From NCBI GenBank assembly GCA_949287785.1, contig CASEHR010000071.1, forward strand, positions 1 through 5,323: DNA of 5,323 bases. The letters run 5' to 3'. The translations under genes and the position numbers were made by a program. Positions 1-5,261 of the stretch are shown in pieces. Under the pieces are notes generated by a model that saw only the letters and a program-made list of their open reading frames with translations, did not search any database and was not told where the DNA came from. The stretch's first letter is position 1; each line of letters opens with the position of its first letter. This stretch comes from an uncultured Bacillota bacterium. Lineage in GTDB: Bacteria > Bacillota_I > Bacilli_A > Erysipelotrichales > Erysipelotrichaceae.

Positions 1-133
1 AAAGCAAGTTTTTGCAAGGAACGTCGATTATTTTGAAAATTCACGCAAAAGATGGATAAATAAACATCATCATTCCATTTCTGATGCGATGATATTCGCT
101 CAGATCCAATGTCGATGTACTTGTACCGGATAT
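1..133. other. Unassigned region downstream of the operon terminator
   Basis: No gene can be supported here. One minus-strand frame stays open from within rbfA to the window edge (from about 125 down: YKYIDIGSERISSHQKWN and onward), but it has no ATG or ribosome binding site and resembles no family I recognise. A plus-strand frame is open over the same bases. Small structures are visible: a CTTGC-AAAAA-CTTGC direct repeat on the minus strand near the edge (about 4-18) and an imperfect inverted repeat of ATCATC/GATGAT type around 65-95. truB or ribF, which often follow rbfA in Firmicutes, do not start here. Confidence 0.4.
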
Positions 134-160
134 AAAAAAGAAGACCGTTCAGTCTTCTTT
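134..160 (-). terminator. Intrinsic terminator at the end of the nusA operon
   Basis: On the minus strand AAAGAAGAC (160-152) pairs perfectly with GTCTTCTTT (145-137) around a six-base loop (TGAACG), and the T run continues to 134, giving a 9-bp stem followed by a U tract. It lies directly at the end of rbfA; the rbfA stop codon TGA (151-149) sits inside the loop. A rho-independent terminator ending the rimP-rbfA transcript is the natural reading. The reverse complement also has A/T-rich flanks, so bidirectional action cannot be excluded. Confidence 0.88.
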
Positions 161-493
161 GTGAATCTTATCGATTATCGCATCTATCTTCTGTGCTTTC
201 TTAAGGCTTTCATCAATAACGAATGTCAGCTCCGGTACTTTATATACGCTGACCCTTTTTGCCAGCTCTGAGCGGATATAGCCTTTGGCTTTATTCAATA
301 CTTTAAGGCCGGCTTCGTTTCTTTCGTCCTTGCCGAGGAAAGTCACATACACTTTTGCATGACTAAGATCGTTTGATACGCCAACATCCGATATCGTGAC
401 AAATCCGAGTTTAGGATCTTTAACGTTGTTTTGGATGATATCGGTGATCTCCTTTTGAAAGATCGATTGCAGTCTTCTGTTTCTGATCGACAT
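149..493 (-). CDS. rbfA: 30S ribosome-binding factor A (RbfA)
   Basis: RbfA is a small cytoplasmic KH-type RNA-binding protein that binds immature 30S subunits near the 16S rRNA 5' end and helps late maturation and cold adaptation. The 114-residue product matches the family throughout: an N-terminal helix (NRRLQSIFQKEITDIIQ), the DPKLGFVTISDVGVSNDLSHAKVYVTFLG block (residues 26-54), GYIRSELAKR (71-80) and the typical VPELTFVIDESLKKAQKID segment (86-104). Length is normal for Firmicutes. The ATG (493-491) overlaps by one base (TAATG) the TAA that would end full-length infB; only weak purine-rich sequence (AAAGAG) precedes it, so translation probably depends on coupling to infB. The stop codon lies in the loop of the operon terminator. 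It is the last gene of the operon. Confidence 0.95.
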   Translation of the reverse strand: MSIRNRRLQSIFQKEITDIIQNNVKDPKLGFVTISDVGVSNDLSHAKVYVTFLGKDERNEAGLKVLNKAKGYIRSELAKRVSVYKVPELTFVIDESLKKAQKIDAIIDKIHKED

Positions 494-558
494 TAAGCTC
501 TTTCGACCTCTTGATCCTCATAGGCTTCAACGATATCGCCTTCCTTGATATCGTTCTA
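493..558 (-). other. infB: In-frame amber codon plus conserved IF2 C-terminal tail
   Basis: The infB frame has TAG at 558-556 and then continues without a break as NDIKEGDIVEAYEDQEVERA (555-496) to a TAA at 495-493. These 20 residues match the normal C-terminal end of bacterial IF2, where the E. coli protein reads NYNDVRTGDVIEVFEI; TAG falls exactly on the conserved aromatic (Tyr/Phe) position. The tail completes the last beta strands of domain C2. Full-length product would be 606 residues if the TAG is decoded. It could reflect a TAC/TAT to TAG substitution, a sequencing error, suppression, or a reassigned TAG. The homology is clear; the cause is not determinable from this window. Confidence 0.9.
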
Positions 559-2313
559 GTGCTCAATCGTCAGACCGCATTCATAGCCGCTATTGACTTC
601 CTTTGCATCGTTTTCAAATCTCTTCAATGAGGCAAGTTTACCGGTATAGATGACGATACCATCTCGGATCAGACGGACTTTGCAATCTCTTACGACCTTA
701 CCGTCGATAACCATACAACCGGCTATCGTTCCGATCTTTGATACCTTATAGGTCTTCCTCACTTCTGCCTGACCGATGACGACCTCTTCATATACCGGTG
801 CCAGCATACCCTTCATCGCTGCCTCCATTTCTTCGACAGCTTTATAAATGATGTTGTGCAGTCTTATCTCCACACCCTCTTCTTGGGCTTTCTTTCGGAC
901 ATTGGCATCAGGACGGACATTAAAACCATAGATGACCGATTTTGATGCGCTTGCCAGCATGACATCACTATCGGAAATCGCTCCGGCTTGTGATCTTATG
1001 ACATTGACTTTGACACCATCGACTTCGATCTTGCTCAAAGACTGAGCGACCGCTTCAGCTGTACCTTGAACGTCGGCTTTGACGATGACCGGGATCTCTT
1101 GAATCTCACCCTTTTCGATCTGACTGGCCAGATCATCAAGCGACATAGCGCTGACGCTGCGTCTTTCCTTTTCGATCTTCGCCCGCAGACGCTTATCAGC
1201 CAGAGCTCTGGCTTCCTTTTCACTGGTAAAGACCTTAAAGTGATCACCGGCTACCGGTACATCATTAAGGCCGATGATCTCAACCGGTGTTGAAGGCAGA
1301 GCTTCTTTGATTTCTTTACCGGTATCGTCAGTCATTCTTCTGACCTTGCCAAAGCAACAGCCGACAACGACAGCATCGCCCTGGTGAAGAGTTCCGTTTT
1401 GAACAAGAACAGTCGAAACCGGTCCTTTCCCTTTATCAAGACGGGCTTCAATAACGGTACCTGTCGCTTCTTTCTTTGGATTTGCTTTCAGATCCTGGAC
1501 TTCAGCAACGACGAGGATGGTCTCTAAGATGTCCTTGATCCCATCGCCGGTCTTGGCACTGCAGTTGACAAAGATCGTATCACCGCCCCACTCCTCAGGC
1601 AAAAGACCTAGATCAGCAACTTCACTTTTGACTTTATCGATATTAGCTTCCGGTTTATCGATCTTATTGACGGCGATGATGATCGGTACACCAGCAGCCT
1701 TTGAGTGGTCGACAGCTTCTTTAGTCTGCGGCATGACACCGTCATCTGCCGCTACGACGATGATCGAAACATCCGTGACCTCAGCACCTCTTGCCCGCAT
1801 GGCTGTAAATGCCTCATGGCCCGGTGTATCCAGGAAAGTGATCTTTTTACCGTTGACCTCAACCTGATAAGCACCGATGTGCTGGGTGATTCCGCCAAAT
1901 TCGCCTTCGACCACTTTGGTCTTTCTGATCGAATCGAGCAATGTGGTCTTACCGTGGTCAACATGACCCATGATCGTAACGATCGGTGCTCTTTCGACAA
2001 GGTCGTTTGGATCGTCCGGTATATCATCTTCCAAGGTCGCATCCTCTTCATCGACCTTCTTGGCTTCAATACCGTATTCCATACAGATGAGTTCGACTGT
2101 CTCATCATCCAAAGGAGAATTGATCGTCACCATCTTTGACAGCATAAACAGCAATTTGATTATATCACTGGCATTCTTATGGCATTTCTCAGCTAACTGA
2201 CCGACTGTAATACCATCAGAATAAGTGATATTAGTGACCTTTGGTCCATTATCCTTGAAAGGTGCTTGCCCCTTGTGTTTATTATTATTGGGTCTTTTTT
2301 GATGTTTGGCCAT
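556..2313 (-). CDS. infB: Translation initiation factor IF-2, ending early at an in-frame TAG
   Basis: IF2 is the GTPase that places fMet-tRNA on the 30S subunit and promotes 50S joining. Residues 1-585 show a short basic N-terminus, an IF2N-like domain (about 29-80), and a G domain with G1 GHVDHGKT (116-123), G2 GGIT (140-143), G3 DTPGH (162-166), G4 NKID (216-219) and G5 SAK (252-254). Domain II follows (about 280-370, including RLDKGKGPVSTVLVQNGTL), then domain III (about 390-490, VKADVQGTAEA) and the fMet-tRNA-binding C2 domain (from about 495, with GYECGLTIE at 577-585). All GTPase residues are intact. The ATG is preceded at 8 nt by AAGGAGGA (2328-2321), an excellent ribosome site inside the end of ylxQ, which it overlaps by 29 nt. 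The odd point is the TAG stop: the normal C-terminal 20 residues follow in frame down to 493, so the true gene probably spans 493-2313. The N-terminal region is short, as in compact Firmicutes IF2. Confidence 0.95.
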   Translation of the reverse strand: MAKHQKRPNNNKHKGQAPFKDNGPKVTNITYSDGITVGQLAEKCHKNASDIIKLLFMLSKMVTINSPLDDETVELICMEYGIEAKKVDEEDATLEDDIPDDPNDLVERAPIVTIMGHVDHGKTTLLDSIRKTKVVEGEFGGITQHIGAYQVEVNGKKITFLDTPGHEAFTAMRARGAEVTDVSIIVVAADDGVMPQTKEAVDHSKAAGVPIIIAVNKIDKPEANIDKVKSEVADLGLLPEEWGGDTIFVNCSAKTGDGIKDILETILVVAEVQDLKANPKKEATGTVIEARLDKGKGPVSTVLVQNGTLHQGDAVVVGCCFGKVRRMTDDTGKEIKEALPSTPVEIIGLNDVPVAGDHFKVFTSEKEARALADKRLRAKIEKERRSVSAMSLDDLASQIEKGEIQEIPVIVKADVQGTAEAVAQSLSKIEVDGVKVNVIRSQAGAISDSDVMLASASKSVIYGFNVRPDANVRKKAQEEGVEIRLHNIIYKAVEEMEAAMKGMLAPVYEEVVIGQAEVRKTYKVSKIGTIAGCMVIDGKVVRDCKVRLIRDGIVIYTGKLASLKRFENDAKEVNSGYECGLTIEH

Positions 2314-2617
2314 TTTCTTCTCCTCCTTCTCTCTTCTTTAATGCATCTGCAAATCCGTTATCAGTAACACCGATCGTCATGATGCCTGATTTACCGATCG
2401 CTCGGCTGATCTCTTCACTGGTGTACTTCAGATTATACGGACAATCATAGTACACACACTTTTTGATATAGCGTTCTTTGGTCTTATCGGAAGCATCGCT
2501 GGCGATGAAGACATAACGGATCTTTCCGTATTTGAAACTATCCAAGATATCCTTGGCGTAGCACAGCTTATTAGCTTTACGGATGATCGACAACAAGCCG
2601 AGGATTTTATCCTTCAT
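2285..2617 (-). CDS. ylxQ: L7Ae-family small ribosomal/RNA-binding protein YlxQ
   Basis: This 110-residue protein belongs to the L7Ae/L30e/S12e/Gadd45 RNA-binding family, members of which bind kink-turn RNA. Family marks are the N-terminal helix GLLSIIRKANKLCYAKD (7-23), the strand YVFIASDASDKTKERY (35-50) matching the family pattern of hydrophobic strand then D-A-S, the CPYNLKYTSEEISRAIGK segment (59-76) and GVTDNGFADALKK (83-95). The role of YlxQ in the operon is not established. The ATG at 2617-2615 has AAGGTG (2627-2622) upstream and overlaps the end of ylxR by 11 nt. The last 15 or so residues (REGGEENGQTSKKTQ) lie beyond the family core and are encoded by the stretch that also carries the infB ribosome binding site and start, so this tail may be shaped by the needs of infB initiation. 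Confidence 0.9.
   Translation of the reverse strand: MKDKILGLLSIIRKANKLCYAKDILDSFKYGKIRYVFIASDASDKTKERYIKKCVYYDCPYNLKYTSEEISRAIGKSGIMTIGVTDNGFADALKKREGGEENGQTSKKTQ
2321..2328 (-). promoter_or_regulatory. Strong Shine-Dalgarno site for infB inside ylxQ
   Basis: AAGGAGGA on the minus strand, with AGGAGG (2327-2322) eight bases before the infB ATG. It is the strongest ribosome binding site in the operon and lies within the ylxQ reading frame, where it is read as Glu-Gly-Gly-Glu codons. It fixes the infB start at 2313. Confidence 0.85.
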
Positions 2618-2870
2618 CGATCACCTTGGCAATAGCTTCATAGATCTCATCACTGATCGTGATATCCAATGCCCGTTCTAAGGCTTTCTTCTTTTTTGCC
2701 AAAGCCAACGCTTCGGGATCTTTCTTTATATAAGCTCCTTTGCCGTTAGCTTTGCCAGTCGGATCGACGGATACTATACCATCCTTGTTTTTGACGATCC
2801 GCAATAACTCTTTTTTCGGCAGTGATTCATTGGTCGCTACACAGCGACGCATCGGGATCTTCTTCATCAT
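2607..2870 (-). CDS. ylxR: YlxR / RnpM family RNA-binding protein
   Basis: YlxR is a small basic protein encoded between nusA and ylxQ in Firmicutes; the Bacillus subtilis homologue has been reported to bind RNase P RNA and modulate its activity (renamed RnpM). The 87-residue product has the family signature: KIPMRRCVATNESLPKKELLRIV (4-26) and VSVDPTGKANGKGAYIKKD (33-51), corresponding to the usual R-x-C-V ... P-K-x-x-L-x-R ... D-P-T-G-K ... G-R-G-A-Y with Lys replacing Arg in the last block. A lysine-rich helix (AKKKKALERAL) follows. The start is ambiguous: TTG (2873), ATG (2870) and ATG (2867) are consecutive. I chose 2870, which forms TGATG with the nusA stop; the AAGGA site at 2878-2874 is better spaced for 2867, and TTG would abut it, so it is least likely. 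Confidence 0.92.
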   Translation of the reverse strand: MMKKIPMRRCVATNESLPKKELLRIVKNKDGIVSVDPTGKANGKGAYIKKDPEALALAKKKKALERALDITISDEIYEAIAKVIDEG

Positions 2871-4609
2871 CAATCCTTATCGTAGTAATCGTCATACTCG
2901 TCAAAGTCGATATCGTCGTCATTGATCCAAGAATTCTCGTCTTCCATTTCCTGTGCCAATTCGATCTCTTCCAGTTCCTCATCGGTATATTCCGGTTTGA
3001 TATCGTAATCTTTGTCTTTTTTCAACTCACTTGCCCGCAAACGTCTTTCATCTTCTTCACTCTTACGGCGTTTGCGCTTGGTGACAGTCTCTTCTTTTGT
3101 CGCTTTAGAAGCATCGGCGAAATCCTCGAATTTGGAGACAAAATCCGAAGTATGAACTTTACGTTCTTTCTTTGGTTTCACTTCTTCTTTAGGTTCTCCG
3201 TCAGTTTCGCTTATTTCGACAACTTCTTCTTCGATCTTTTCAACGGTCTCATTTGGTGTTTCGACAACCGGTGCTTCGACCGTTTCTTCCTTTTCTTCTT
3301 TCAGTTCTTCTTCGTCCAGTTCAACTTCATCAAAGGCATCATAGCTTTCACCTTCCTGTGCCAGCTTCTCATTGAATTCCGCATTGCGGCGCAGAGCTTC
3401 TTCTTGCTGGGCGAGGAATTTCTTCATCTCGCGTTCCTTGATGATGCGTACCTGATCTTCTTTGAATTCATTGACCTTCTCTTCGATATCGATGCCCTGA
3501 GCCAGGATGTCGCTTTCCATCTTGATATCGATCTTCCGCTCGGTAAGCTTGACTGCCAGTTTGGCATTTTTACCTTTTTTACCGATCGCGCTTGACAACT
3601 GATCATCAGGCACGACGACACACAAAGGACGGTTAAGACGATGCTTGCGCTTTTCGATCTCTTCTTCCGTTAAACCTTCGTAATCTTCAGGCGCATAGAA
3701 AACAGCGATGACATTGGCCGGTGCCAGAGCGTTTTTGACAAGTTCGCCAAGATCGTCATTCCATTCAAAGATATCGATCTTTTCGCCCTTGATCTCCTGG
3801 ATGACGGCCTGGACCCTGGATCCCCGCGGACCGATACAAGCCCCGATCGGATCGACGTCTTCATTTCGGGAGTAGACAGCCATCTTCGTCCTTTCACCGG
3901 CATCTCTGGCGATCGCTTTGATCTCGACAAGACCCTGAGCGATCTCCGGTACTTCTCTTTCGAATAACCGCTTCACAAACATCGCATCAGCCCGTGACAG
4001 AGACACTTGCGAACCTTTTGAATTCTTTGACACCTCTTTGATGACTGCGCGGATCTGCTGGTTCTCCCGGTAGATCTCGCCCGGTATCTGTTCACTTTTC
4101 AGCATGATCGCAATCGTATTGCGGATATCGACCAACAAGAATTTCTCTTCGACGGTCTTGATGACCCCGGTAATGAGATCGTAGACCTTATCCTGGTATT
4201 CCTCATAGACTCTTTGCTTTTCAAATTCCTTGATCCGTTGTTTGAGCATATTCTTTGCGATCGAGATGCTCGACCTACCAATCTCTTCAAAATTGACTTC
4301 GATCGCGATCTTGTCGCCGACTTTAGCTAACGGATCGATCTTGATCGCTTCGCTGTACAAGATATCCAAAGTCTCATCGAATTTATCGCTGTCATCTTCA
4401 ACGACTGTCAGATCATGATAGATCTTCATCTCCTTACCGTCCATCTCAACTCTCACTTCAGCTGCCGGTGCATCGATGTGTTTCTGATAAGTCTTGATGA
4501 TCGCCTCTTTCAGCGTATCGATGATAAAATCTGCCGATATTTTACGATCATCTTCAAATAACCGTAAACTCTCTAAGAACTCTTTGCTTTTTAGATTGAT
4601 GCCGCTCAT
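2870..4609 (-). CDS. nusA: Transcription elongation/termination factor NusA with long acidic tail
   Basis: NusA binds RNA polymerase and nascent RNA and controls pausing, intrinsic termination and antitermination. Of 579 residues, 1-130 form the polymerase-binding N-terminal domain (FLESLRLFEDDRKISADFIIDTLKEAI; GRSSISIAKNMLKQRIKEFEK), about 135-205 the S1 domain (ITGVIKTVEEKFLLVDI; SQVSLSRAD), about 230-305 KH1 with the GPRG loop (260-263; RVQAVIQEIKGEKIDIFEW) and about 325-375 KH2 with the GKKG loop (343-346; LAVKLTERKIDIKMESD). Compared with Bacillus NusA (roughly 370 residues) there is a short charged insertion between KH1 and KH2 (about 307-326) and a tail of about 180 residues (400-579), rich in Glu/Asp/Lys, ending DDDIDFDEYDDYYDKD. 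The tail does not look like the AR repeats of E. coli NusA and is probably disordered. ATG is preceded by AAAGGAG (4623-4617) at 7 nt; ATGA overlap with rimP. Confidence 0.96.
   Translation of the reverse strand: MSGINLKSKEFLESLRLFEDDRKISADFIIDTLKEAIIKTYQKHIDAPAAEVRVEMDGKEMKIYHDLTVVEDDSDKFDETLDILYSEAIKIDPLAKVGDKIAIEVNFEEIGRSSISIAKNMLKQRIKEFEKQRVYEEYQDKVYDLITGVIKTVEEKFLLVDIRNTIAIMLKSEQIPGEIYRENQQIRAVIKEVSKNSKGSQVSLSRADAMFVKRLFEREVPEIAQGLVEIKAIARDAGERTKMAVYSRNEDVDPIGACIGPRGSRVQAVIQEIKGEKIDIFEWNDDLGELVKNALAPANVIAVFYAPEDYEGLTEEEIEKRKHRLNRPLCVVVPDDQLSSAIGKKGKNAKLAVKLTERKIDIKMESDILAQGIDIEEKVNEFKEDQVRIIKEREMKKFLAQQEEALRRNAEFNEKLAQEGESYDAFDEVELDEEELKEEKEETVEAPVVETPNETVEKIEEEVVEISETDGEPKEEVKPKKERKVHTSDFVSKFEDFADASKATKEETVTKRKRRKSEEDERRLRASELKKDKDYDIKPEYTDEELEEIELAQEMEDENSWINDDDIDFDEYDDYYDKD
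2874..2878 (-). promoter_or_regulatory. Shine-Dalgarno site for ylxR within the nusA end
   Basis: AAGGA on the minus strand lies directly before the consecutive codons TTG-ATG-ATG (2873-2865). Spacing is 0, 3 and 6 nt respectively, which argues against the TTG and favours one of the two ATG codons as the ylxR start. It overlaps the last codons of nusA, consistent with coupling. Confidence 0.65.
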
Positions 4610-5076
4610 TTTTTTACTCCTTTGAAATCTATTGCCAAGCGAATTAACTGGATATTTTCATAAGGGATATCTACCCTTTTTTCAATGTTCTTATCCCGAT
4701 ATGTGACTTCGAGGATCTGATCACTGACCATATCCAAATATCCCTGGACCTCTTTTTTTCCATCCAGAGATCTTATCAGACGGATATAAACATAATCCCC
4801 GATATGTTCTAACACATCATCGTAGCTATACAATACCCTTTCCAAACCGACGGTAGAAACATCCAGCAAGTATCTGTCTTTTAAATAATCCTTGGTATCC
4901 ATGTAGTCGGATACAAGCCGTGATACTTCCGATATGCCGTTAAGATCAAGATGATCATCGATCTCGACATGCAAAGTGTCTTCATTTTCAACTTTATCAT
5001 AACTCACATGATATAGATGATAACCTTTGCCGTCCAGATACGCCTTTAAATCGTCTTTGATAGATTTTAGATCCAT
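4606..5076 (-). CDS. rimP: Ribosome maturation factor RimP
   Basis: RimP assists assembly of the 30S subunit. The 156-residue product has the expected two-domain plan: an N-terminal alpha/beta domain (about 1-83) with GYHLYHVSYDKVENEDTLHVEID (18-40) and DVSTVGLERVL (72-82), equivalent to the family's E-V-S-S-P-G-x-x-R-P-L motif though with the conserved Pro residues replaced, then a small C-terminal beta-barrel (about 90-156) with VYIRLI, VQGYLDMVSDQILEV and the closing DIPYENIQLIRLAIDF (136-151). A GTG further upstream at 5088 is in frame, but starting there would put the GAGGAGG ribosome site inside the coding sequence as Arg-Arg codons, so the ATG at 5076 is chosen. Its stop overlaps the nusA start by 4 nt (ATGA). 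It is the first gene of the mRNA, behind its own leader. Confidence 0.93.
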   Translation of the reverse strand: MDLKSIKDDLKAYLDGKGYHLYHVSYDKVENEDTLHVEIDDHLDLNGISEVSRLVSDYMDTKDYLKDRYLLDVSTVGLERVLYSYDDVLEHIGDYVYIRLIRSLDGKKEVQGYLDMVSDQILEVTYRDKNIEKRVDIPYENIQLIRLAIDFKGVKK

Positions 5077-5079
5077 ATT

Positions 5080-5086
5080 CCTCCTC
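5080..5086 (-). promoter_or_regulatory. Shine-Dalgarno site deciding the rimP start
   Basis: GAGGAGG on the minus strand ends three bases before ATG 5076-5074; its first GAGG (5086-5083) is six bases away. It overlaps the alternative in-frame GTG (5088-5086), which therefore has no upstream site of its own and is rejected as start. Confidence 0.75.
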
Positions 5087-5099
5087 ACATATCATTTAT

Positions 5100-5123
5100 A
5101 AAGGAGAGGTCTTCCTCTCCTTT
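5100..5123 (-). promoter_or_regulatory. Perfect 10-bp hairpin in the rimP leader
   Basis: On the minus strand CAA-free arms AAAGGAGAGG... read as AAAGGAGAGG (5123-5114) and CCTCTCCTTT (5109-5100), pairing without mismatch around a four-base AAGA loop. It begins at the position where transcription from the TATACT box would start, so it would form the very 5' end of the operon mRNA. Only three Ts followed by ATA come after the stem, so it is a poor terminator; mRNA 5'-end protection or leader control of rimP translation is more likely. The arms resemble a Shine-Dalgarno sequence and an anti-Shine-Dalgarno sequence respectively. Confidence 0.7.
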
Positions 5124-5129
5124 ACAGTC

Positions 5130-5138
5130 AGTATAACA
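5130..5138 (-). promoter_or_regulatory. Probable extended -10 promoter element for the rimP-rbfA operon
   Basis: The minus strand reads TGTTATACT: a TATACT box (5135-5130, one mismatch to TATAAT) with the upstream TG of an extended -10. Seventeen bases further upstream there is only TACTTT (5158-5153), a poor -35; a good TTGACT (5163-5158) is 22 bases away, too far for standard sigma-A. An alternative pair is TTTACA (5149-5144) with TGTAAA (5126-5121) at 17 bp. The location between the tRNA terminator and rimP supports a housekeeping promoter; which pair is used is uncertain. Confidence 0.55.
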
Positions 5139-5146
5139 TATCCTGT

Positions 5147-5173
5147 AAAAGAAAAGTAGTCAAACGACTACTT
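5147..5173 (-). terminator. Intrinsic terminator after the tRNA genes
   Basis: On the minus strand AAGTAGTC (5173-5166) pairs perfectly with GACTACTT (5161-5154) around a GTTT loop, followed by TTCTTTT (5153-5147). An 8-bp stem with a slightly broken T tract, 10 bases after the tRNA-Phe CCA end, fits a rho-independent terminator for the tRNA transcript. Its moderate stem may allow some read-through into rimP. Confidence 0.8.
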
Positions 5174-5183
5174 GATAAGCAGA

Positions 5184-5259
5184 TGGTGGTTCCGGCCAGA
5201 GTTGAACTGGCGACACACGGATTTTCAGTCCGATGCTCTACCTGCTGAGCTACAGAACC
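5184..5259 (-). tRNA. tRNA-Phe (GAA)
   Basis: A complete 76-nt tRNA with encoded CCA. Acceptor GGTTCTG pairs with CGGAACC (one T-G wobble), D stem GCTC/GAGC with loop AGCAGGTA, anticodon loop CTGAAAA giving GAA, T arm GCCAG-TTCAACT-CTGGC, then A73 and CCA. The closing pair of the anticodon stem (27-43) is U-U rather than the usual A-U; otherwise standard. It follows the initiator tRNA by two bases, so the two are co-transcribed. Confidence 0.96.
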
Positions 5260-5261
5260 AT

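Noticed and set aside
89..271. Plus-strand open frame running across the terminator into rbfA
   Set aside because: Overlaps the rbfA gene and its terminator antisense, has no ribosome binding site, and its product resembles no family.
556..558. Pyrrolysine or selenocysteine insertion at the infB stop
   Set aside because: Selenocysteine uses TGA, not TAG. Pyrrolysine at a conserved Tyr/Phe position in IF2 would be unprecedented to my knowledge, and nothing else in the window hints at a pyl system; a simple mutation, error, suppressor or reassignment is more economical.
1517..2200. Several plus-strand open frames opposite infB
   Set aside because: Shadows of the strongly supported infB gene; low-complexity composition and no start signals.
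2822..3595. Long plus-strand open frame (257 codons), very rich in Phe
   Set aside because: It lies antisense to the Glu/Lys-rich tail of nusA; the phenylalanines are reverse complements of GAA and AAA codons. No ribosome site or family match.
5077..5088. Upstream in-frame GTG start for rimP
   Set aside because: Starting there would place the AGGAGG ribosome site inside the gene as Arg-Arg; the ATG at 5076 is better supported.
5100..5123. Leader hairpin as an attenuator terminator or riboswitch
   Set aside because: Only three Ts then ATA follow the stem, and the leader of under 50 nt is too short for a known riboswitch or T-box.
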